64,000 nt of DNA. Origin: Whalleya microplaca (lineage: Eukaryota > Ascomycota > Sordariomycetes > Xylariales > Xylariaceae). The stretch spans positions 124,001 through 188,000 of the forward strand of contig MU385745.1 in assembly GCA_022497155.1 (NCBI GenBank). The letters run 5' to 3'. A program made the translations under genes and the position numbers. The notes under the pieces are model-generated. The model searched no databases, was not told the DNA's origin, and worked only from the letters and a program-made list of their open reading frames with translations. Below are positions 57,853 through 64,000 of the stretch, piece by piece; the first letter of the stretch is position 1, and every line of letters starts with the position of its first letter.

Positions 57853-59384
57853 ATGACCGTCACACCAGACCAAGTCGCCTCCCTGGTGCTAAAGCAGTAT
57901 GACGCCCTACCAGCAAAGAGGAAACCCGTCGTCCGCGGTAATGGCGTACACGAATGGGTTCCCCTGAGTGGCATAGTGGCCGAAGGTAGTCTAGCTAAAT
58001 CTCATATATATATATATATATGCCTACATAAAATACCATAGCTAATACCAGGAACAGATAAAGATGGCAAGCTATACTGTCTAGCCCTCGCGTAGGTAGC
58101 TACACCAGCACTCTCTACCTACTACTTGTCCTTTCATATTATGTTCTAATACGCGGTAATGAGGCCCACAGAACAGGCATGAAATGCCTCCCCGCCAGCA
58201 AGCTGCCGCAGGCGCAAGGCAACGTGCTGCACGACTGGCACGCCGAGGTGCTCGCCATCCGCGCCTTCAACCGCTTCGTGCTGGACGAGTGCAAGGCCCT
58301 GGCCTCCACTCCCACCTCTGCGTCTGAGTTCCTCCGGTGGCGGACCCCAGAGGAGAAGACCCTTACTAGCAACGGTACGAATCCAGAGGGGAACGAAGGA
58401 GAAGAAGGAGAGGAAGTAGGGGGGACAGAGTGGCATGGCCAGCCCTTCGCCTGGCGCGAGGACGTAAGCCTGCACATGTACTGCTCGGAGGCGCCCTGCG
58501 GCGACGCCAGCATGGAACTGACGATGGCGGCGCAGGCGGACGCCACGCCGTGGGCCATACCCATCCCGGCGTCCACGACGGTAAACCCAGACGTAACAAC
58601 TCTCTCCGCCCCCTCCCCATCCCTCAGTCCCATCCCCTCCCTACCCGGCCGCGCCTACTTCTCGGCCCTCGGGATCCCCCGCCGCAAGCCCGCGCGCGGC
58701 GACGCGCCCCCGACCCTATCAAAATCCTGCTCCGACAAGCTGTCCTTCCACGCGTGCACCTCTCTCCTATCCAGCATCACAACCCTCCTCGTCTCCCCGG
58801 ACCACGCATACCTCCACTCCCTCATCCTCCCCTCCTCACAGCACAGCGCCACGGGCTCCGCGCGCGCGTTCGCGGCTTCGGGACGCATGGGCCCCGTTTC
58901 GGGACGGGCGTGGGGAGGCGGGTACGCCTTCCGTGGCTTCGATGTGCAGACATTCGAGGACGGTTCAAGCCCAACCCCCGAATTCACCTTCTCCAAGTGC
59001 GCCGTCACCGCCCGCGCAAGCGGCAAAACCGCAGCGAGCAACCTCGCAACAGCCTGGACGCGCTCAGGGCAGGCGGAGACGACGCTAGGCGGCGTGCAGC
59101 AGGGCCGACGGCCCTTCGACGCGCGGGGCGCCAGCTTCGCCTCGCGGCGGCGGATGTGGGCGCTCGCGGCCGAGGTCGCGGGGCTGTTAGCGACCCGAGG
59201 TAATGGTGACGGCGGTTGGGGTGTGGGGGTGGAGGTGCGGAGGGTGCTGGAAGGTGCTGGGACGTATGGTGAGGTGAAGGGATCGGGTTTGCTGGGGGCG
59301 AGGAGGCGGGTCAAGGAGGAGGTCACGGGGGAGGCTTTGAAGGGGTGGGTTAGGAACGTTGGGGATGAGGATTTTGCTTTGTAG
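57853..59384 (+). CDS. TAD1: tRNA-specific adenosine deaminase TAD1
   Basis: This ADAR-like enzyme deaminates A37 of tRNA-Ala to inosine. There are three exons (57853-57985, 58052-58091, 58172-59384), in phase, giving 461 aa. The start reads MTVTPDQVASLVLKQYDALP. The zinc and catalytic residues are H81 and E83 in WHAEVLAIRAFNRF, C167 in APCGDASMEL and C244 in KSCSDKL, so the active site is complete. RKPARGDAPPTLSKSCSDKL matches the inositol-phosphate-site region of the family. Low-complexity Ser/Pro/Glu inserts lie between the HAE and PCGD motifs and after PCGD. A later conserved-looking stretch is WARSGQ-like in spirit but weak. The middle exon is only 40 nt. Intron 1 holds a (TA)n repeat. 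The large last exon is very GC-rich and has long shadow frames on all strands. Confidence 0.9.
58004..58021. repeat. (TA)n microsatellite in an intron
   Basis: Nine TA/AT units lie within intron 1 of TAD1. Confidence 0.9.
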
Positions 59385-59916
59385 ACCCGTTGTCATCAGC
59401 CGCCATTACATCAGTCATATCGTGCTGGAGCACAAGATTAGGAAAGAGAGAGAGAAAAAAGGCCTGAGGAATATGTTTTATTCTTTATACAAGCAGTGGC
59501 ATTGATTCCTCTCTACCACGCCTGAACTGGCTGATCTACTAGGAGAGCTTGACGAATTACAAGATGCCGTAGTAGTAGTAACCATGTGTGTGTGTGTGTG
59601 CCTTGGCCAATATCTATTAGCCCGCCCTAGGCGACAGACAGAGAGACAGAGAGTCCAGCCGAACTACCTTATAGAAAAATCGACGATGGCAAAAACCCCA
59701 AATGCAAGGACAGCTACCGAGTAACTAACTCCCTTCCCGACCTCTCGCGAAGAGATATGAAAAGACCTCCACCAGCCGATTGATCAAATGCCATAACATA
59801 CCATCCATCCCCCACCCATTTTTGGCCCCGGTTCGTGACGATGTGATTCATGCGTTCATTCGTTCTGATGGAGTTCCGGCATTGGTCCGTCCATTCGTGA
59901 GGGTGACGAGGACGTC
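59385..59916. other. Convergent intergenic region
   Basis: 3' regions of TAD1 and the NAC beta gene. It contains a (TG)n repeat at about 59585-59600. No gene is seen. Confidence 0.5.
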
Positions 59917-60604
59917 TTATTCGACCTTGCTCTCGAAGTTCTCGCCGGCTACCAGGTCGGGGATATCATCATCATCGGCATCCTTATTGTCCTTTGACAT
60001 GTTTTGATAGCTCTCGGCCAGTTTGCGGAGGGAGGCTAGCGAGTCGGGTCCGAGCTGGTTGAGGATGCCGGGAACAAGCTCGGTGAGCTCCTTATCCTCA
60101 CCATTGCCATAGATGGCGAATGTGTTGGAGGGAACAGCAGCATGGACTAAAATAGAAGTAAGCACAGTCCATCTTCGCGGCTGAGGGTCAAGTGGGTGGA
60201 GGCCAAAGCTTGGAGGGGCTATACATAATATAGTATAGAATAGATATGCGCATAGAGGGAGGGGAGGGGAAAGGATGGAGGGGAACAGCTAATACTTACC
60301 CTTGGGCGCGGAGAAGTGGATGACATTTCCGTCGCTCTTGAACATGTTGACCTCCTCGATGGCCTGGATGGGCTGGGTGTTCAGCTTCTTCAGCGTAGCC
60401 TGAAGCTTCTTGTCGTCGTTGGCGTTGCGCTGGACATTTCGCTTCTGCTTGTGTCTCGGGGTTCCCTTGCCGCCTAGAATAAATGCTTGTGTCAATTGCC
60501 GGTCGGGTATACCAGAAGATAAATCGCAAAATTGAAAACATACCAGTGCGCGAAGGGGCGGCGCCGCCAAACTTCTTCTTGAGGATCTCTTGGACGTCGG
60601 CCAT
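59917..60604 (-). CDS. EGD1: Nascent polypeptide-associated complex subunit beta
   Basis: NAC beta binds ribosomes near the exit tunnel and, with NAC alpha, shields nascent chains and controls SRP targeting. There are three exons (60604-60544, 60473-60300, 60146-59917), in phase, giving 154 aa. It begins [35 protein letters not shown] supplies the basic ribosome-binding motif. The NAC domain is [20 protein letters not shown], then [20 protein letters not shown] and the SNTFAIYG turn. The C terminus is acidic ([20 protein letters not shown]). Both introns split glycine or valine codons after the first base. Confidence 0.96.
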
Positions 60605-61393
60605 GGTTGCGGGCGATCTACCTCGGGGTTCGTGGGGTAGGAGCTTGGTTGGGACAGAAGAGAGAAGGCTGCAGGATGGAGATGTTAGTTTGTCGGTGTT
60701 TTGGTATTTATTATGTTGGAATTGTGTTCGGCGGCTCAGGTTGTATGGGGGGCCATGGAATGGGACTTACGTTGAGAACTACGAAATGATTCTGTCGTCG
60801 AAGAATGACAAAGCGCACGATCTGGGCAATGAGGCATGAAAGTTGGAGACTTGCCGGGCTTGGGAAAATGTGCGTTGCCAAGACTTTTTTCGCTTGAGGA
60901 TCAACCCTCTTCCGTCTCTTGTGGTCCGTGCCTGTTACCTTGTTTGTTACCTAAGCTTGGTTGTTACCTCCTTCACTTATTGTGTCTGATTCCATCTCAT
61001 GTTATGGTACAGGTTGCTTCTTGAGATAATATAAAATTCTGCCATGGGGAAATAGCGGGAAGAGCCCGTTACAAGGAAATATTTTAATATCGACAAAGCC
61101 TAATAAAGTATTTTGAAGCCATAATTGTAAAAGAAATACATATCTATAAAATCGCCTTGAGGGATTTCAATAATCGTATAAATTTACTACTAGAGTCACT
61201 CCACTTACATTATTACAGGCTACCTAAGGTATCACCTCCTTATTCTTACACACTCGCACATACTCACTGAACTCTTGCTTAAAGATTTCTATCGACCATT
61301 TTCTCATGTAACTCTCAATGCATCCGCAAACTATGGCCTAGTATCTATACCATACTATTGTAAGGCCATGATGGCAAACTAAATGGCCCACGA
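60605..61393. other. NAC beta promoter and RdRP 3' region
   Basis: Upstream region of NAC beta (60605 to about 61000) followed by an AT-rich part next to the RdRP stop. No gene is seen. Confidence 0.5.
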
Positions 61394-64000
61394 TCACTCC
61401 TCGGCCAGTTTGGCCAACGCATCCATGCCGCTCTCCTCGTCTTCCTCGAGCACTACCATCTCCTCCTGGCCTGGCGACTCGGTTTCAGCTACCTCCGTGA
61501 TGTTGGTTCCGGTGGCATCTGCTGTTACGGCTTGAGATCCTAGGTCCTGCCCATCTAAGAAATCACCGCTGTCTTCGACCTCGAGCTCTCGGCCAATGAG
61601 GCCTGCGCCAACAAGGCGTTCGAACTCATCCTTGATATCGTAATCATCTCCACCGCCCCTGTAGTTGTCGAGAGAGTTCAATTCCACGCTAGGCAACTTG
61701 TCTAACGCCGGTTCATCACTCGAATTGGCGATTCGCCCAAGTTCTATCTCGAAAATCCAGGGGAAACTAATGAGAGGCATGGCGTCAGGAGTAGACTGCC
61801 GGCGAGGGATCCTTCGTCCGGTGATTTCGGTGGTCTCTTGCGTCTCTCGAACTGCTATCTGCACCTCCTCCCAAGTGACGCGGTAGGCAGCTGCGACCAT
61901 GGGGTAGAGGACCTTGGGATCTCGGGACCCTGCCACCTTGATACAGGCGGCCCTAAACCGCTCTCGATGGTTGACAATAATGGGCCCCATGGTCTCCTGC
62001 ACCTTGTAATCTGTCCCAACTCGGGGCTTCGTTAGCACGAAGGTTGACCAAACTTCGAATTCCGTCCCAATCTCCCTCTGGTTCATGATCTGCCGCATGG
62101 CTTTGTCATATTGGCGCTTGATGATTCTTGCATTCTTGAGCATGTCGTCGCTTAACTCGTAATGACGAAGGATTCTTTCGTCAAAAGCGCCATCGTACTT
62201 CGGGGTAAAGTCAATCTTTGTGACAAAATCGTATAGCTGGCCGAGAACCTTGGTGGAGTGGTATGTCTTGTAAGGAGCCTTTTCCATGAAGTGCGGAAAT
62301 TTCTTAGGACGCAATGATGCCCTCAGATGAGCCTCAAGACCAGTTTTGGGGTAGTCAACAGCATTAGAGTGCAGCTGAGCTAACTCGATGCATTGTGGAT
62401 CTTTGGGACCATCGTCAAGGGAGTCGGACTTTGCGAGATGCGCATGGGCGATTGTGCTGAGGGCGTCGTTCTTCATGTAGCGTACGAAGAACTGTATAAG
62501 ATCCGTAACCCTCACATCTCGTTTAAGCTCATTTGGCTTGGGCGCCTCATGGGTCATAGGCGCATAGTTCCACTCATCGGGTATCAGTTTGGGATCCCAA
62601 ATGACAAAGAAGTCGTCACCGTCAAGGTCACCGCCGGAGCACATCGAAGGCACGTCGCGATCTCCAGTGGCTGGAAATACAACAACATCACGAAGATGCC
62701 TCAAGGCTGGAACGTCGATAGCCTCCACCACTCGAATATCACCCGGGTGCAGCGACGGGTTTCGTCCAACCACGCATATTCCGGTAATGGCTGTATAGTG
62801 AGCGATCTCTCCAGGTTTAGCACCTGCCTGCGGTACTTGAAGGAATATTTGCGGCAAGGTACTGGGGTCTTTGCTATTGGAGGATTCGGTGGACTGGTCA
62901 TGGCCTCGAAGGGTACAAGTTTCATCTATGCAACCGAAAACGAAGGCACCCTTATCTACCACGATACGTGCTTTTTCTCTTAATAACCTCATTGACCAAG
63001 CACGCCAAAGTTGCAGGAGTGCCATGAAGAAAGGTTCCTTGCCCGTCATAAACCCGTCTATAATCATCTGCGCCATCGTCGTGGTAATGCCATTTTGATC
63101 GACATATCTGCTAAGCAACTTCATGGCAGTGGTGGGATCTTCCATTGCGCGTTCATAATTTGCCAGCTGCTTTTTCAGCATTTCCGTAAATACGGAATCT
63201 GGGACGCCGAGGCAACTCAGTATATTGATGGTTTGCTTGTTCAGTGTCGCGACGGAGAACCGAGACTCTTTGATGATCTCCAGGTTTTTGGCACTGGCAT
63301 TGAACTTCTTCTGCGAAGGTCGCAAGTGAATCTCGTTGAAAGGCACGTCGGGCCACTGTACCAAGAGCCCTTTACAGCCCCCAAGCCGAATTTGGTATGC
63401 TGATGGAGGAGCCTTGGTATTGGTCCTCAGCATGTGGTCTGCAAGACCCTGCGCGATCTTCCCAACTCCATCGGTGAAGCACCAGCCATCACGCTCAATG
63501 TCTGGGATCTCCTTGAGTGATTGACCGATCGGAAGGGACTTCGGTGTTCTCGTTGTCGAAAAGCACTGTCCCAGCCTGGCGGCGTATTTGGCCACAATTC
63601 TGATATGATTGACTTCGCCCATCCAATCTCGAATGTTGTCACAGCTCAGATGTTCGGTGGGGCAGAAGAAGTAAGCACCATTCTCTCGGAATTGGGAATT
63701 TCCAAAGGCAAGAAACTGAAAATGGCGACCGCCAACCCGAATGCCGTTCTGTAAGGTTCGAAAGACTCTGTTGAAAAGGGCATTGTTCTGTTCACTGTCC
63801 GGTGCTGGGAAAATCCGTCCCCTCAGAAGCTCGTCTGTGAACTGAACTCGTAGGAAGCGGTCCGCGTAGCTGGCGAACTTGCGGAGGATCCGGTTCGATG
63901 GTTCTGGAGCTGGTGCGCTGATATAGATGGTCGTGGGTGTGACCACTACCTTCCTTACCCATTGACAGTGTTCAGGCAGCGAGATCTCCGGATAGTGGCT
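61394..64000 (-). CDS. RNA-dependent RNA polymerase of the RNA-silencing type (partial)
   Basis: This is the C-terminal 868 residues of a eukaryotic RdRP, the enzyme that turns aberrant single-stranded RNA into double-stranded RNA for Dicer in quelling, MSUD or related pathways. The frame is open to the right edge, so the true start lies outside. The Met at 63946 is not the start, because the in-frame sequence upstream (YPEISLPEHCQWVRKVVVTP) continues the family pattern. Visible blocks are GWCFTDGVGKIAQGLADHML, the substrate-cleft QIRLGGCKGLLVQWPD, LLREKARIVVDKGAFVFGCI, HPGDIRVVEAIDVPALRHL and the catalytic MCSGGDLDGDDFFVIWDP (DxDGD, about 62612-62640). The C terminus is acidic and disordered. 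No intron or stop interrupts the 2.6 kb. I cannot tell by eye which paralogue (QDE-1, SAD-1 or RRP-3 type) it is, though an Rdp1/SAD-1-like form seems likelier. Confidence 0.93.
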   Translation of the reverse strand, partial: SHYPEISLPEHCQWVRKVVVTPTTIYISAPAPEPSNRILRKFASYADRFLRVQFTDELLRGRIFPAPDSEQNNALFNRVFRTLQNGIRVGGRHFQFLAFGNSQFRENGAYFFCPTEHLSCDNIRDWMGEVNHIRIVAKYAARLGQCFSTTRTPKSLPIGQSLKEIPDIERDGWCFTDGVGKIAQGLADHMLRTNTKAPPSAYQIRLGGCKGLLVQWPDVPFNEIHLRPSQKKFNASAKNLEIIKESRFSVATLNKQTINILSCLGVPDSVFTEMLKKQLANYERAMEDPTTAMKLLSRYVDQNGITTTMAQMIIDGFMTGKEPFFMALLQLWRAWSMRLLREKARIVVDKGAFVFGCIDETCTLRGHDQSTESSNSKDPSTLPQIFLQVPQAGAKPGEIAHYTAITGICVVGRNPSLHPGDIRVVEAIDVPALRHLRDVVVFPATGDRDVPSMCSGGDLDGDDFFVIWDPKLIPDEWNYAPMTHEAPKPNELKRDVRVTDLIQFFVRYMKNDALSTIAHAHLAKSDSLDDGPKDPQCIELAQLHSNAVDYPKTGLEAHLRASLRPKKFPHFMEKAPYKTYHSTKVLGQLYDFVTKIDFTPKYDGAFDERILRHYELSDDMLKNARIIKRQYDKAMRQIMNQREIGTEFEVWSTFVLTKPRVGTDYKVQETMGPIIVNHRERFRAACIKVAGSRDPKVLYPMVAAAYRVTWEEVQIAVRETQETTEITGRRIPRRQSTPDAMPLISFPWIFEIELGRIANSSDEPALDKLPSVELNSLDNYRGGGDDYDIKDEFERLVGAGLIGRELEVEDSGDFLDGQDLGSQAVTADATGTNITEVAETESPGQEEMVVLEEDEESGMDALAKLAEE

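Noticed and set aside
58430..59203. 257-codon plus-strand frame overlapping TAD1 in another register
   Set aside because: It is a GC-rich shadow dominated by Arg, Pro and His. The TAD1 frame holds the zinc ligands and the complete active site.

Overview
This is about 64 kb of nuclear DNA from a filamentous ascomycete, most likely a Sordariomycete. The evidence is short (roughly 50-100 nt) introns with fungal donor and CTAAC/CTGAC branch signals, fungal-type homologues throughout (NOP6, RAC1, RGS, MIX17, an RNA-silencing RdRP), and an intron-containing nuclear tRNA-Leu. No bacterial operons, CRISPR arrays, or intact transposons were found. All gene models below were built by hand from reading frames and splice signals, so exon edges are predictions.

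Left part (1-17.3 kb), conserved housekeeping genes: tRNA-Leu(CAA); NOP6-like RRM protein; RAC1 GTPase with a long repeat-rich leader region; a CENP-T histone-fold kinetochore protein tail-to-tail with SURF1/SHY1; a UBX-domain (UBXD2/UBX4-like) protein; a PDCD5-family protein with an 8-nt microexon; COQ4; and a MIX17/CHCHD2-like twin CX9C protein. Mitochondrial functions (SURF1, COQ4, MIX17, later AIM11) recur but are not in an operon-like unit.

Middle part (17.3-37.2 kb), gene-poor and more AT-rich: a probably damaged gene resembling the cytosolic part of fungal CorA-like proteins (18.7-20.7 kb), an ApbA/PanE-like Rossmann protein, an LRP1/C1D exosome cofactor, a small secreted eight-cysteine protein, a 2-oxoglutarate/Fe(II) oxygenase, an orphan two-exon gene, AIM11, and an orphan gene whose second exon differs sharply in base composition from its first. 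Long stretches between them hold nothing I can recognise.

Right part (37.9-64 kb): cytosolic leucyl-tRNA synthetase, pantothenate kinase, an orphan 214-aa protein, an RGS protein with C-terminal membrane segments, a DUF1348/NTF2-like protein, a type-5 peroxiredoxin (Asp f 3/AHP1 family), ribosomal protein L24, tRNA adenosine deaminase TAD1, NAC beta, and the C-terminal 868 residues of an RNA-dependent RNA polymerase of the quelling/silencing type, which runs off the right edge.

I did not find a convincing new multi-gene system. The most interesting items are gene-structure oddities (the microexon, a GC-AG intron, an intragenic composition switch), probable gene remnants in the AT-rich middle, the secreted cysteine-rich protein, and a recurring intergenic palindrome around CCTAGG.
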